Assembly (NCBI GenBank): GCA_024635585.1
Contig: JAGXIP010000274.1
Span: 1-40,326 of the forward strand
Direction: 5' to 3'
Length of the DNA: 40,326 nt
DNA from: Saccharicrinis sp.
Lineage (GTDB): Bacteria; Bacteroidota; Bacteroidia; Bacteroidales; Marinilabiliaceae
Below the pieces are notes generated by a model. It had not been told where the DNA came from and searched no databases. It saw nothing but the letters and a program-made list of their open reading frames with translations. This document shows, in pieces, positions 17,901 through 26,552 of this stretch. The translations under genes and the position numbers were made by a program. The stretch's first letter is position 1. The number at the start of each line of letters is the position of its first letter.

Positions 17901-18958
17901 GAGTGCAATAATGACTCTTCAAAAATAGACCACGTTCTAAAATAACATGGTGTTAATTTAAGCAAGTTCCCTTCGGCTCCTATCCAAAAATTCCCCTCGC
18001 GATCCACGATCAACTTCTTAAAATAAAGGTTTTTATAGGTACTAAAAGTATGTAGGGTTTGCAATTGCCCATCTTTTAATTGCAACAACTTTTCTGTGGT
18101 CAAAAAATAGCTTGAATAATCTGTATCGGCAAAAATGTAGGTGGCGGAATGTGTTAACTGCTCCAGTTTGTTTTTCGTGTGGAGCATAAGTCCTGTATCC
18201 TCCGAACCCCAAAACACACTATCCTGGTTAATAGCTTTTACAACACTATACTTATGCGCCGAGGGATTGTCCTTACCATATACCTTTAATTGTTTACCGT
18301 AAAAATAAGCACGCGTATTGTATAAGGCCATCCACACCTTACCCTGCTCGTCGGTGTCGATATCCCGTACCAGTAACCGCTCTATATTTTCGGCCCACAC
18401 GGCACTGTCCACAATAGGTTTAGGCTCAATAGCCTCATCCCGTTTTAGTTTTAACAAGTCGCTGGTAGATAGGGCAAATGGGATAAAGCCGTAGCCCCCG
18501 ACCCATAATTTACCCTCGCCCCGGTGCACAACCCGTATCTCCTTATCTCTAATACTGGTTGGATGGAACGCCCCGTTCCGGTAAAAATACAGGCCATTGA
18601 CCCCTGCCGCCCAAAGTGTTCCTGAACTATCCTGCGCGATGCTATGGATCCTTCCTAAAAATGCTGTTCCTATTTTGGTAAAATTTTCGAACTCGCTACC
18701 ATTAAAACGACTAATCCCCGATGGGGTTCCTACCCAAATAAAGCCATCTTGATCTTGAAACAAAGCAGAAATATCCGATGAGTTTAAACCATGGCTATTC
18801 CCAAGGGCGGTAATCTGGTAACTTACATGGACATCGGTATTTTTTGAGCTATGACCTTGCATCTCTGCTTTGGCCATTTGTTGAGCATTTGCACTGAAAA
18901 AAAATAAGCCAAACAATAGCGTAAACAAATAATATGATATGGATTTTAGGTTGGGCAT
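14969..18958 (-). CDS. Hybrid two-component system sensor kinase/response regulator with AraC output (HTCS)
   Basis: A 1329-residue one-polypeptide signalling system. Signal peptide (residues 1-25), then a two-propeller periplasmic sensor made of Reg_prop repeats (FQDQDGFIWVGTPSGISRFNG and many W-G/A repeats, ~50-690), a Y_Y_Y domain (~700-765), one membrane helix (~770-790), HisKA with H827 (NITHEFRTPLTVILG), HATPase (NVLSNAVKFT, DTGIGIS, GTGIGLALTKELV), a receiver with phospho-acceptor D1132 (IIICDVMMPGKSGFE) and an AraC HTH (~1230-1329, ending DPSYFSRAFKEEFGFAPSAMP). HTCS proteins of Bacteroidota sense oligosaccharides or related compounds and switch on the neighbouring operon. Here the neighbour is the cupin-FAD oxidoreductase pair rather than a susCD locus, so its ligand may not be a polysaccharide. 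Confidence 0.95.
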   Translation of the reverse strand: MPNLKSISYYLFTLLFGLFFFSANAQQMAKAEMQGHSSKNTDVHVSYQITALGNSHGLNSSDISALFQDQDGFIWVGTPSGISRFNGSEFENFTKIGTAFLGRIHSIAQDSSGTLWAAGVNGLYFYRNGAFHPTSIRDKEIRVVHRGEGKLWVGGYGFIPFALSTSDLLKLKRDEAIEPKPIVDSAVWAENIERLLVRDIDTDEQGKVWMALYNTRAYFYGKQLKVYGKDNPSAHKYSVVKAINQDSVFWGSEDTGLMLHTKNKLEQLTHSATYIFADTDYSSYFLTTEKLLQLKDGQLQTLHTFSTYKNLYFKKLIVDREGNFWIGAEGNLLKLTPCYFRTWSIFEESLLHSNHSVAQLLDGQILIGSSKKDILTLKSDTFVSYTHIPASYNSLTGDIYPDKNGWVWYATSMDGLIVDRNGKKEQYTVKDGLGDKGQYLFYKNCKGQLWSGGENGITHVIIGNNDKVSFKNFMVAPGHSEVPLFRSMFESPDKTMWAAGNKGLFVLSQGKLTQWSFPEPTTPWPIVTACAMDSTGQLWISTQGEGLWQCRFNAKHEPELIRQWGVKDGLSTDVILDIHIDRMGRLWVAGQNSICALTLAYGAPSILCYDKIDGWFNEPTPHCRLMESDNGYLWAVGLTEICAFPLYSLPQNKVKPNTFISQIQLFDGKEDVHQYSQHASGNTELPKELVLPHDKNFLSFHFATTSYTKPDKNRFKYKLIGLDLEWSNPTSQKKVDYPGLQPGSYTFTVLAANNDGTYGDNPASFSFVILAPWYKTWWAYLIYVLLAIASADRFYRFQLSKRMAWAESRRLKEINQVKNNLYTNITHEFRTPLTVILGMANTLKSDIQNNQTDHAGQSLEMIERNSKNLLRLVNEMLDLAKIESGNVQLRLVQSDVVPFVKYICESFYLYAQEAEVNLMVYAEVDQLFMDFDIDKLAIIISNVLSNAVKFTPSGGKIIVHLNKIQKKKKELLVLKIKDTGIGISRENIPRIFDRFYQAGNALSHKSGGTGIGLALTKELVELMDGAIGVQSAQGKGSEFRIEIPITTNAAVAKEIQLPTVPDDSNSPEALPVKNFEDADMELPSALIIEDNMDVVYYLRTCLNGKYRTYHAPNGQMGIDYALENIPDIIICDVMMPGKSGFEVCKTLKADERTDHIPIIMLTAKVSMKDRLTGLSHGADAYLTKPFNTVELFTRLDQLVTLRKKIRLKFENGNFGHFLKTPAESPETKFLQKAIKLIHEHLDDAAFGSVSLAHELHLSESQIYRKLKAITGKSTAVFIRSVRLQHSKELIQTTEKSISEIAYEVGFNDPSYFSRAFKEEFGFAPSAMPK

Positions 18959-19136
18959 AAGCTAATCGCATTGAAGTTGGTATATGGCCACTTTTCGTCA
19001 ATTTACGAATATTCCGGCAGTATGGGGTATTTTTTTTGCCCTGGATGTAGAATGGGGGCAGGTAATTTGGACGAGGAGCCAATCTGAAATCATATTTCAC
19101 ATATCTCAATTCGCATATCTTAATCCCAAGCATGGG

Positions 19137-19239
19137 GCGGGGAGCTAATAGCAGAGAGCGGAAAGCGTACAGTGCACAGTGCACAGCGTACAGCGTACAG
19201 CGTACAGCGGAAAATGGGTAGTGGAAAGCGGGGAGCGGC
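19137..19239 (+). repeat. Degenerate heptanucleotide tandem repeat tract, locus 3
   Basis: One register of 7-bp units: GCGGGGA, GCTAATA, GCAGAGA, GCGGAAA, GCGTACA, GTGCACA (twice), GCGTACA (three times), GCGGAAA and weaker copies. Same consensus as loci 1 and 2 but with the GCGTACA variant expanded. It lies about 180 bp upstream of the hybrid sensor gene. The remainder of 18959-19394 shows no gene. Confidence 0.8.
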
Positions 19240-19394
19240 CCCATCCCTATGCCTTTGGCATAGTACTTCCCCCGCCCTCAAAAAATAGGCGAGGGAAGAG
19301 TGAAGAGGAAAAAAAGAATTTAATTGCAGAAGATATAAATTATGCAATGGAAAAAAAGAACCCCGCGAACAATTGTTGACTGATTACTACTTTA

Positions 19395-19574
19395 TTACTC
19401 TGTTGCCAGAAAGATATTTTCGGACAACAATTGTTCAGTTTTCAATATCAAGTCTATTTTATTATTACTTATCACGTTTATTAAATGATACTTGTCTCCA
19501 TTTGATAAATTATTGAATCTCCATTTGTATTGTAAAATAGTTTTATCATCACCGCTATCATAGGGGTAAGAATA
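19395..19574 (-). other. Open stretch without start codon, unassigned
   Basis: Sixty codons stay open on the minus strand just after, and partly overlapping, the end of the broken histidine kinase. The reading is protein-like (DDKTILQYKWRFNNLSNGDKY, then HLINVISNNKIDLIL) but has no Met or plausible start after the upstream stop. It may be the remnant of another gene joined here, or chance in AT-rich DNA. No family recognised. Confidence 0.3.
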
Positions 19575-20927
19575 TTACAACTTTAGTACCTTCTCCCACT
19601 GTTGATTCGAACTTAATTAAACCATTATGTTCCTGAATTATATCATAAGCTATTGATAATCCAAGACCAGTTCCTTTCCCTGGATCTTTAGTTGTGAAAA
19701 AAGGGTCAAATATTTGTTTTATAATATCATTTGCAATACCCTGTCCAGTATCGCTAATTGTAATTTGAAATACATTATTCCGTATATCTGTATGTATTGT
19801 TATTACACCTTTATCTTTAATAGCCTGATCTGCATTTGCCAAAATATTCAAAAAGGCTTGGTGTAGTTTCCCTTCATTTCCCTTAAATTTATAAGGTACT
19901 TTAGTATACTGTTTACGAATCTCAATTCTGTTTTTGTACTGATTACGCAAAATCAGTAAGCAATCATCGAGTATGGCATGCAAATCGCAATTAGAAAAAG
20001 GTAAAATTCCACTTTTACTATAGTGATTTAAACTACGTATAATATCAGTAGTTCTGTTAACACCGGCATTAATTCCTTCTATAATAGGTTGAATTTCTTT
20101 AATTTGCTCGGGAAAATTATCTTTAATATATTTAATAAATCTACACCTCCATTTATAAAATTTAGTGGATTGTTTATTTCATGGGCAACGCCGGCAGCTA
20201 ATGTGCCTAATGAGGCCATTTTTTCGGACTGAATTAAATGCTCCTGTGTTGTTTTTAGTTCTTCAAAAGCTAATGTTAGTTTCTCATTGGCAGAAATCAG
20301 CTCAGCTTCATACATATAGTTAAGATTTCGCAGGTAATAGATTGTTGACTGAATAAATAGAAAGACAGCAATAAAAACCAATTTGTAGAAAAAATGAAAA
20401 TCATCGGTGGACGTGACTATACTGTATTCCTACGGTGAATAATACACTAATATATTGTCTAGAAATGAAACCAATATTAGGAAGTAAAAAGAAGAAATTA
20501 AATACAGGCTATTATTCAGCTTAGGAATCAGAATCAATTGGGGAATAAACGATAAACCTATAATAACTATTGGAGCGTCTATAAAATCTGACTCTTGAAC
20601 ATTTCCATAAAATATAGGTAAAAAAACAATTATTAATGATGGAAAAACAATAAGATTTACTTTCGTTAAATTATGCCATGTTTTATATGAAAACAAAACA
20701 TTTAGAAAACATATTAACAGAAGTATTAACAGAACTTTTGTATGAATAGTATAGGGGCCATTTGATATTTCCCTATTTATATAGGTTAATACATTAAGTA
20801 AGAGCAGGAGACATATTATAAAGAAATTTATACGATTTGCAATTATGATATTTCGGTTAAATAAATTTTTATCAAAACTTTTTAATCCTAAATATGATAT
20901 GCGACTCCAGATTCTATTCATCATCAA
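19558..20927 (-). pseudogene. Sensor histidine kinase, interrupted by a stop codon and a frameshift
   Basis: A membrane histidine kinase of about 455 residues can be read through two lesions. The N-terminal part has five or six membrane helices (20927-20433). An in-frame TAG at 20430-20432 interrupts the text [19 protein letters not shown]; the same frame goes on through a helix, a coiled coil ([21 protein letters not shown]) and the H box [16 protein letters not shown] one-base loss near 20132 then shifts the frame; in the right frame it reads [20 protein letters not shown] and joins the ATPase part with N box (NILANADQAI), DTGQGI, FDPFFTTK and GTGLGLSIAYDII. All catalytic motifs are otherwise intact, so decay is recent or one lesion is a base-calling error. 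No response regulator is next to it. Confidence 0.82.
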
Positions 20928-21150
20928 CTAAATTGCTTTATATTCAAACATATTAGTAAATATAGTGCATTTTAGAATGCAAATAGAAAAAAGAACAAAC
21001 TATCAAAAAATCCTCGTGACGTTTGCCCATAACAATGTTATATATTCAGCGCCAAACACACTAGCTAAAATATTGATATACAGGACACATAAACTTAAAT
21101 ACCGATAATTTAATTACAGGATTTAATCCTAATCCACAAACTCCTACAAA

Positions 21151-22446
21151 TCACTTAAAAAGCTCGTTCAATACATCCTGCACCACATGCAACGGTGGAT
21201 CTATATCAAAAACATGAGCCGGTTTTAGATATAAAATTTCCTTTTCCTTTTTAAAGCGTTCCTCGCCGCCGCCTGTAATGTTAAGCATGATGCAATCGTC
21301 TTTTTTTACCAAACCTTGCTTTACGGCTTGAATCAAAGTGGCTGTTGCAACCGATGCTGCCGGGTGTATATCGTTACCTTCTGTTTCCGCAAAAATATTT
21401 GCTGCTTGTATTGATTCTGCATTGGTAGCAGACAAAACATCACCCCCTGCGTGGCTCATGGCATCGAACAAACCACCAAAAATAGGATAAGGAGGCTTAC
21501 GGTTTGACAATACCTTGGCATCAATCTCTTCCACTTGCTTGCGTGCCACATCATCATCCAAAGGCAACATTGCTCTGGAATTGGCTTTCCATGCGTCGTG
21601 TATGGGCAAAAAAGGAGCATTTTGAGAAACCATTAATTTCATCAGCTTATTTCCAAAACGGCCGTCCTCTATCAAGCGCAGGTTGGCCTCCCATGCCGCA
21701 ATAGCTCCTGTACCACTGCCTATGGCCTGAAAGTAATAGTCAGGGATTTGCCCAATTTCGGTTACTGCCGAGAGGGTTGTTGTACCCATCCCATCGCGGC
21801 GAGCCACATTTTTTGCTCCCCCTTCGGCTATAAATCCTTTAAGCTGACAGGCAAGGTTTGATAAGTGAATGGCATCAAAATAATCGCTTCCGGCTTTAGT
21901 CACCACTAACTTAACATTGTCCTTAATGGGCTCATCAAACCATAAAGCATTAATATTATCCTCGGGTACGCATAACAGCAAGGGGATATTATTATCGGAA
22001 CATACACGCGCAAAGGCTCTTGCTGTGTTACCCGCTGAAGCCACCACCAATACTGCACCATTATCCGATTTCAAACGGCCCCCAACGGCAAAAGCTTCTG
22101 TTTCTTTAAATGAGCAGGTACGGAAGTTGGCACCCTTTTCGGGCCAGTAGCCGCTAAAGGTGATATACAAATTACTTAGTCCAAGATAATTGGCGAGCCC
22201 CTCACTTTTATACGTTACCGGTGCTGATGAGCCTTGTAACATTTTATGTACAGGTAACCAATCGGCAAACCGAAAAACACCATAAGAAGGATCTTTAACC
22301 TCGATTTGCTTTTTGGCATAAATGGCCCTTATCAAAGTAGGATTTTTATCAAATTCCGAATCTAAGGACCAACCTTTGTCGCTAAATTGTTTGCCGCTTT
22401 TAACACACTCCAATACGTACGATGTGGGCTCGATATATTTTGTCAT
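21151..22446 (-). CDS. Cysteate synthase (PLP-dependent, threonine synthase fold)
   Basis: Cysteate synthase makes L-cysteate from O-phosphoserine and sulfite with PLP; in methanogens it feeds coenzyme M, and in Bacteroidota cysteate is the head-group precursor of capnine-type sulfonolipids. The 431-residue protein carries the stretches I know from the archaeal enzymes: FRFADWLPV, APVTYKSEGLANYLGL, FSGYWPEKGANFRTCSFKE with the probable PLP lysine K114, VVASAGNTARAFA (phosphate loop), EGGAKNVARRDGMGT, YYFQAIGSGTGAIAAWEA, and the end MLNITGGGEERFKKE. Ordinary threonine synthase, its paralogue, lacks the WPEKGA and RTCSFKE combination. A terminator separates it from the acyl-CoA dehydrogenase operon, and it ends in a 220-bp gap, so it is probably a single-gene unit. 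No cysteate acyltransferase gene is in the window. Confidence 0.85.
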   Translation of the reverse strand: MTKYIEPTSYVLECVKSGKQFSDKGWSLDSEFDKNPTLIRAIYAKKQIEVKDPSYGVFRFADWLPVHKMLQGSSAPVTYKSEGLANYLGLSNLYITFSGYWPEKGANFRTCSFKETEAFAVGGRLKSDNGAVLVVASAGNTARAFARVCSDNNIPLLLCVPEDNINALWFDEPIKDNVKLVVTKAGSDYFDAIHLSNLACQLKGFIAEGGAKNVARRDGMGTTTLSAVTEIGQIPDYYFQAIGSGTGAIAAWEANLRLIEDGRFGNKLMKLMVSQNAPFLPIHDAWKANSRAMLPLDDDVARKQVEEIDAKVLSNRKPPYPIFGGLFDAMSHAGGDVLSATNAESIQAANIFAETEGNDIHPAASVATATLIQAVKQGLVKKDDCIMLNITGGGEERFKKEKEILYLKPAHVFDIDPPLHVVQDVLNELFK

Positions 22447-22525
22447 CTTGATTTTATTATTTGACTTCTATTATTTGAGCTGCAAAAGTAAATTTTTTCG
22501 ATGGCTTGAAGAAGTATAATATTAT

Positions 22526-22553
22526 AAAAATGGCCGAATCGTTAGATTCGGCC
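22526..22553 (-). terminator. Rho-independent terminator of the etfBA-acyl-CoA dehydrogenase operon
   Basis: Perfect 9-bp stem GGCCGAATC (22532-22540)/GATTCGGCC (22545-22553) with a 4-nt loop; on the minus strand it is followed by ATTTTTAT. It begins 26 bp after the dehydrogenase stop, on the right strand to end that operon before the cysteate synthase gene. Confidence 0.85.
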
Positions 22554-22578
22554 TTTAAAGTATGGGAATATTTACATA

Positions 22579-24285
22579 TTAAACAAGCTTATACACCCCT
22601 AAATCGTCGAGCGTAAAGTTATGGATAAACTCTGCTCTTGAAGTATTCTCGGCTTTGCCCATGTTAATATATATTTCCGTTGAAGTTTTAAATATTTCGT
22701 TGCGCTGGGTATCTAATAACAATAGATATCCCATCACGATATGTCCTGCCATTTCTACCAAACGACGTGCATGAAAATCCAGGTATTCATTGTCCTTCAC
22801 ATCCACCACCGATTTAACTGCGTGAACATATTCCTCTGTCATACCAATCAAGGTACGGCGGTAACCGTGCAGTTCCGGACGGAGTTCCATGGCTTCGTAC
22901 TCACGTATTCTATCCAAATAGCCACCGGTAGTTACGCCACGTATGGCAGCTACTACTTGTAACTGGGTGGTTCCTTCGTAAATAGTGGTTATACGTGCAT
23001 CACGATATATACGCTCAATGGGGTAATCTTTCATAAAACCTGAGCCACCATGTATTTGCAATGAGTCGTAAGCCAATTGGTTACAATATTCGCTGGTCAT
23101 ACCTTTAAGAAGTGGCGTAAAGTAATCTGCCATTTTTTGGTAGCGCTTCATTTCGTCGCGCTCTTCGGGTTCCAGTTTGCGTTCCTCGCTAATATGCATA
23201 TAAGTTTTGTACACATCCACCATGCGCGATGTTTCGTATAGCAAGGTGCGCGAAGCATCCAATTTGGCTTTCATGGTCGAAAGTAGTTCGTACACAGCCG
23301 GGAATTTAATAATAGCCTTACCAAACTGCTGGCGCTCCTTGGCATAGTTGAGTCCCTCGCGATAAGCAGCCTCCGAAATACCAACGGACTGTGCACCAAT
23401 ACCTAAGCGGGCACCGTTCATCAGTGCCATTACGTATTTAATAAGTCCCATTTTGCGGGAACCTACCAACTCGGCCGGAGCATTTTTAAACACCAGCTCG
23501 CAGGTTGGCGAACCTTTAATCCCCATTTTATTTTCGAGACGTCGAACAATGACAGCCTTGTGGTTCCTATCGTAGATAAACATAGACAATCCACGACCAT
23601 CCTGCGTAGCCTCCTCCGAACGGGCCAGTACCAAGGCAACATGACCATCGCCGTTGGTAATAAAACGCTTCACACCGTTTAGGTACCACTTGCCATCTTT
23701 CTCATTTAAAGATGCTTTTAACTGAACAGCCTGCAAATCGGAACCTGCATCAGGTTCGGTAAGATCCATAGCGGCAGTTTCGCCGTTTGAGATACGGGGT
23801 AAAAAGCGGGCTTTCTGATCCTCGTCGCCAAATTCGTTTATGGTTTCGGCGCAATCCTGCAATCCCCAGATATTCACAAAACCAGCGTCGGCGCGCGAAA
23901 CAATATCGGCAGCCATAATGTAAGGAACAATCGGAAAGTTAAGTCCTTCGTATTTGCGGGGTAAAGTGATGCCCATCAATCCAGCTTCTACCAAGGCATC
24001 TAAGTTTTCCTGCGTACCTTTGGCATATACCACTTCGTTATTTACAATTTTGGGGCCTTCCTGGTCCACGCTTTCGGCATTAGGCGCTATGATGTCGCCA
24101 CAAATTTCGCCAACAATTTCCAATACCTTGTCGTAACTGTCCATGGCATCTTCAAAATCCATAGGCGCATAATCAAAAGTATCCTTATCGGTGAAGTTAC
24201 GCTCCTTCAATGCCACAATCTTTTCCATCATGGGATGGGAAAGGTGAAATTTTAAATCGGGGTTATCTATAAAAAAATTAGCCAT
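22579..24285 (-). CDS. Acyl-CoA dehydrogenase
   Basis: FAD enzyme that oxidises an acyl-CoA to the 2,3-enoyl-CoA and passes electrons to the ETF encoded upstream. The 568-residue length is that of the long Bacteroidota form, with an extra C-terminal helical domain (~450-568) beyond the classical ~380-residue core. Visible landmarks: AMDLTEPDAGSDLQAVQLKA (FAD/substrate loop), GVKRFITNG, ERQQFGKAIIKFPAV, QIHGGSGFMKDYPIERIYRDARITTIYEGT, in which E437 is the expected catalytic base. Its ATG overlaps the etfA stop (TAATG), so the three genes etfB, etfA and this one are one operon. Probably beta-oxidation of fatty or branched acyl-CoA; chain length cannot be read from the sequence. Confidence 0.95.
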   Translation of the reverse strand: MANFFIDNPDLKFHLSHPMMEKIVALKERNFTDKDTFDYAPMDFEDAMDSYDKVLEIVGEICGDIIAPNAESVDQEGPKIVNNEVVYAKGTQENLDALVEAGLMGITLPRKYEGLNFPIVPYIMAADIVSRADAGFVNIWGLQDCAETINEFGDEDQKARFLPRISNGETAAMDLTEPDAGSDLQAVQLKASLNEKDGKWYLNGVKRFITNGDGHVALVLARSEEATQDGRGLSMFIYDRNHKAVIVRRLENKMGIKGSPTCELVFKNAPAELVGSRKMGLIKYVMALMNGARLGIGAQSVGISEAAYREGLNYAKERQQFGKAIIKFPAVYELLSTMKAKLDASRTLLYETSRMVDVYKTYMHISEERKLEPEERDEMKRYQKMADYFTPLLKGMTSEYCNQLAYDSLQIHGGSGFMKDYPIERIYRDARITTIYEGTTQLQVVAAIRGVTTGGYLDRIREYEAMELRPELHGYRRTLIGMTEEYVHAVKSVVDVKDNEYLDFHARRLVEMAGHIVMGYLLLLDTQRNEIFKTSTEIYINMGKAENTSRAEFIHNFTLDDLGVYKLV

Positions 24286-25304
24286 TATTTCGAATTTTTC
24301 TTGTATAACTTAATGAGCTTAGCCACAATATCATTTACCTCACCATTAATAACATAGTCGGCAATTTTATTGATAGGTGCATTCGAGTCGTTATTAATGG
24401 CGATAACCATTGCCGACTCTTCCATACCGGCGGTGTGTTGTATTTGACCTGAGATACCGCAAGCGATGTATAGTTTAGGTCGAACCGTTACGCCGGTTTG
24501 TCCTATCTGACGCTCATGATCAGCATAACCGGCATCTACGGCAGCTCTTGAAGCACCCACTTCGGCACTAAGCACCTCGGCCAACTGAAACAACTGATTG
24601 AAGCCCTCTCTGGATCCCATCCCGTAACCTCCGGCTACAATGATAGATGAGTTTTTAATGTTGACTTTTGATTTTTCCATGTGGCGTTCAATTACCTTCA
24701 CCACCAAGTCTTCGGGTTTAAGTAATTTATCCACATCTATGGTCTTCACTTTACCTTTATGGTTTTCATTATAAACCTCCATTTTCATCACACCCTCGCG
24801 CACAGTAGCCATTTGAGGGCGACAATCAGGGTTAATGATGGTGGCTACAATATTACCTCCAAAAGCAGGACGTATTTGGTACAATAGATTTTTATACGTC
24901 TTACCCGCTTTTTTATCTTCATGGTCGCCAATTTCTAAAGAAGTACAATCGGCTGTTAATCCACTCTGCAAGGCAGATGAAATACGAGGGCCCAAGTCGC
25001 GTCCCAAAGTGGTGGCGCCGAGCAGACAAATCTCTGGTTTTTCCTGTTTAAAAAGGTCAACAATAACCGCAGTAAAGGGCAAAGTTGTATATATTTCCAA
25101 GTCTTTACTGTCGGCCAGATGAAGCACATCAACCCCGAACGGAAACACCTGTTTTTCTATTCCTTTTAATTGATGACCCAGCACTACAGCTTCGAGCTTG
25201 CAGCTAAGGTCGTTGGCAAGTGAGCGCCCTTTGGTAAGCAATTCAAGGCTTACATCGGCTATCTTGCCCTCTTCTATTTCGCAAATTACAAATAAGTTAC
25301 CCAT
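24285..25304 (-). CDS. etfA: Electron transfer flavoprotein alpha subunit
   Basis: Large subunit of the ETF heterodimer; carries the FAD that takes electrons from acyl-CoA dehydrogenase and hands them to a membrane quinone oxidoreductase or other acceptor. The 339 residues hold an N-terminal ETF domain (~1-200; for example LLGATTLGRDLGPRISSALQSGLTADCTSL) and the C-terminal FAD domain with GGYGMGSREGFN, ASRAAVDAGYADHERQIGQTG, CGISGQIQHTAGM and AINNDSNAPINKIADY, all family signatures. Placed 42 bp after etfB and overlapping the dehydrogenase start by one base. It is of the usual non-bifurcating order, with no extra ferredoxin domain. Confidence 0.97.
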   Translation of the reverse strand: MGNLFVICEIEEGKIADVSLELLTKGRSLANDLSCKLEAVVLGHQLKGIEKQVFPFGVDVLHLADSKDLEIYTTLPFTAVIVDLFKQEKPEICLLGATTLGRDLGPRISSALQSGLTADCTSLEIGDHEDKKAGKTYKNLLYQIRPAFGGNIVATIINPDCRPQMATVREGVMKMEVYNENHKGKVKTIDVDKLLKPEDLVVKVIERHMEKSKVNIKNSSIIVAGGYGMGSREGFNQLFQLAEVLSAEVGASRAAVDAGYADHERQIGQTGVTVRPKLYIACGISGQIQHTAGMEESAMVIAINNDSNAPINKIADYVINGEVNDIVAKLIKLYKKNSK

Positions 25305-25346
25305 ATATTTTATTGGTCAAAATCAATTTGTTAAACAAAGTATTCA

Positions 25347-26219
25347 TTAACCGATGGTGTGGTTTTCAATAAGCTCCACAATCATGGCTTCTAATTCTTC
25401 CTCGTTGTTAGTGATGCGTTTGGACTCTTTTGCCTGAAACACCACATTCTCAATCTTTTTAACTTTAGTAGGAGAGCCGCCCAAACCCAGCCATTTCATA
25501 TCGGTTTCGATATCGTTTACACTCCACTCCTCAATGTTAAGGTAGGGTCTGTCATTCGTTAAATCGATATAATCTTCGCTTTGTGCTTGCGATTCGGTAA
25601 CTGTTTTTGCGTGTTTGAATTTCATCACCCTTTTTGCATTGCGTGGGCGGCAATCAGGAGCCGAAGCATTTACCGTAATTACGCATGGCAGCGGTGCCTC
25701 AACGGTTTCTACGCCTCGCTCTAATCTTCGTACCACGGTTATCTTACCACCTTCGGCAGACTTTACAGTTTCGGCATAGGTAATTTGTGGTAAATTCAAT
25801 TTTTCGGCAACCTGCGGGCCTACTTGTGCAGTATCGCCATCGATAGCTTGACGTCCGGCCACGATAAGGTCAAAATGTTTAATTTTACGGATGGCACAAG
25901 CAATAGCGTAGGAAGTTGCTAAAGTATCGGATCCAGCAAAGGCCCTATCAGTTAGCAAATACCCCTTATCGGCACCACGGTACAAACCTTCGCGAATAAT
26001 ATCGGCTGCACGGCCCGGCCCCATCGTTAAAATGGTTATCTCCGATCCTGGGTAACGATCTTTTAGGCGCAATGCCTGCTCCAAGGCGTTAAGATCTTCA
26101 GGGTTGAAAATAGCCGCTAATGCAGCACGGTTTACCGTTCCATCTGCCTTCATTGCATCTTTTCCCACGTTTCGCGTATCAGGAACCTGCTTGGCAAGGA
26201 CAATAATCTTTAATCCCAT
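25347..26219 (-). CDS. etfB: Electron transfer flavoprotein beta subunit
   Basis: Small ETF subunit that binds AMP and docks the dehydrogenase. The 290 residues show the family stretches KIIVLAKQVPDT at the N-terminus, NPEDLNALEQALRLKD, GPGRAADIIREGLYRGADKGYLL, and IAGRQAIDGDTAQVGPQVAEKL (AMP site), with a docking region around residues 190-205 (APDCRPRNAKRVMKF). First gene of the etfB-etfA-acyl-CoA dehydrogenase operon, behind a consensus promoter 48 bp upstream. It is somewhat longer than the ~255-residue proteobacterial form, as is usual in Bacteroidota. Confidence 0.97.
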   Translation of the reverse strand: MGLKIIVLAKQVPDTRNVGKDAMKADGTVNRAALAAIFNPEDLNALEQALRLKDRYPGSEITILTMGPGRAADIIREGLYRGADKGYLLTDRAFAGSDTLATSYAIACAIRKIKHFDLIVAGRQAIDGDTAQVGPQVAEKLNLPQITYAETVKSAEGGKITVVRRLERGVETVEAPLPCVITVNASAPDCRPRNAKRVMKFKHAKTVTESQAQSEDYIDLTNDRPYLNIEEWSVNDIETDMKWLGLGGSPTKVKKIENVVFQAKESKRITNNEEELEAMIVELIENHTIG

Positions 26220-26266
26220 TTTTATATTTATTTTATGAGTTACTAAATTTCATTTTCAATGGCCAG

Positions 26267-26296
26267 CAAATTTAAAAAAACCAATGATATTAGCAA
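26267..26296 (-). promoter_or_regulatory. Bacteroidota-type promoter of the etfBA-acyl-CoA dehydrogenase operon
   Basis: On the minus strand TTG (26294-26296), exactly 19 bp, then TAAATTTG (26267-26274), matching the TTG-N19-TAnnTTTG form of the primary sigma factor. Transcription should start near 26260, giving a leader of about 40 nt. The rest of the 333-bp gap before msrB has only an AT-rich inverted repeat, TTTAGAA/TTCTAAA (26454-26470), a weak operator candidate. Confidence 0.75.
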
Positions 26297-26552
26297 CCTG
26301 TTAAAGCTTAAATTAGAAAGCTTATAATTTAGCGAAGTGATGGAGCCTTCATAGCCAAACCTGTTCGTTATAACAATGTAGCTGTAACAATTGCACATAC
26401 AGTGGTTTATTCGCTAAATACACGATTAGGTGAGAAATACCCAACTCGCTTTATTTAGAAAAATTCTAAACTATTTTTAAGCGGATAAAACAAAAGACAT
26501 TGGCTTCTGTTTTGTATAAAAGGACAACCAGACAACCAATATTTTTATTGTT

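Noticed and set aside
22483..22490. CAAAAGTA (minus strand TACTTTTG) upstream of cysteate synthase as a -7 element
   Set aside because: No TTG at 17-21 bp upstream on the minus strand, so the promoter is incomplete and is not listed as a feature.
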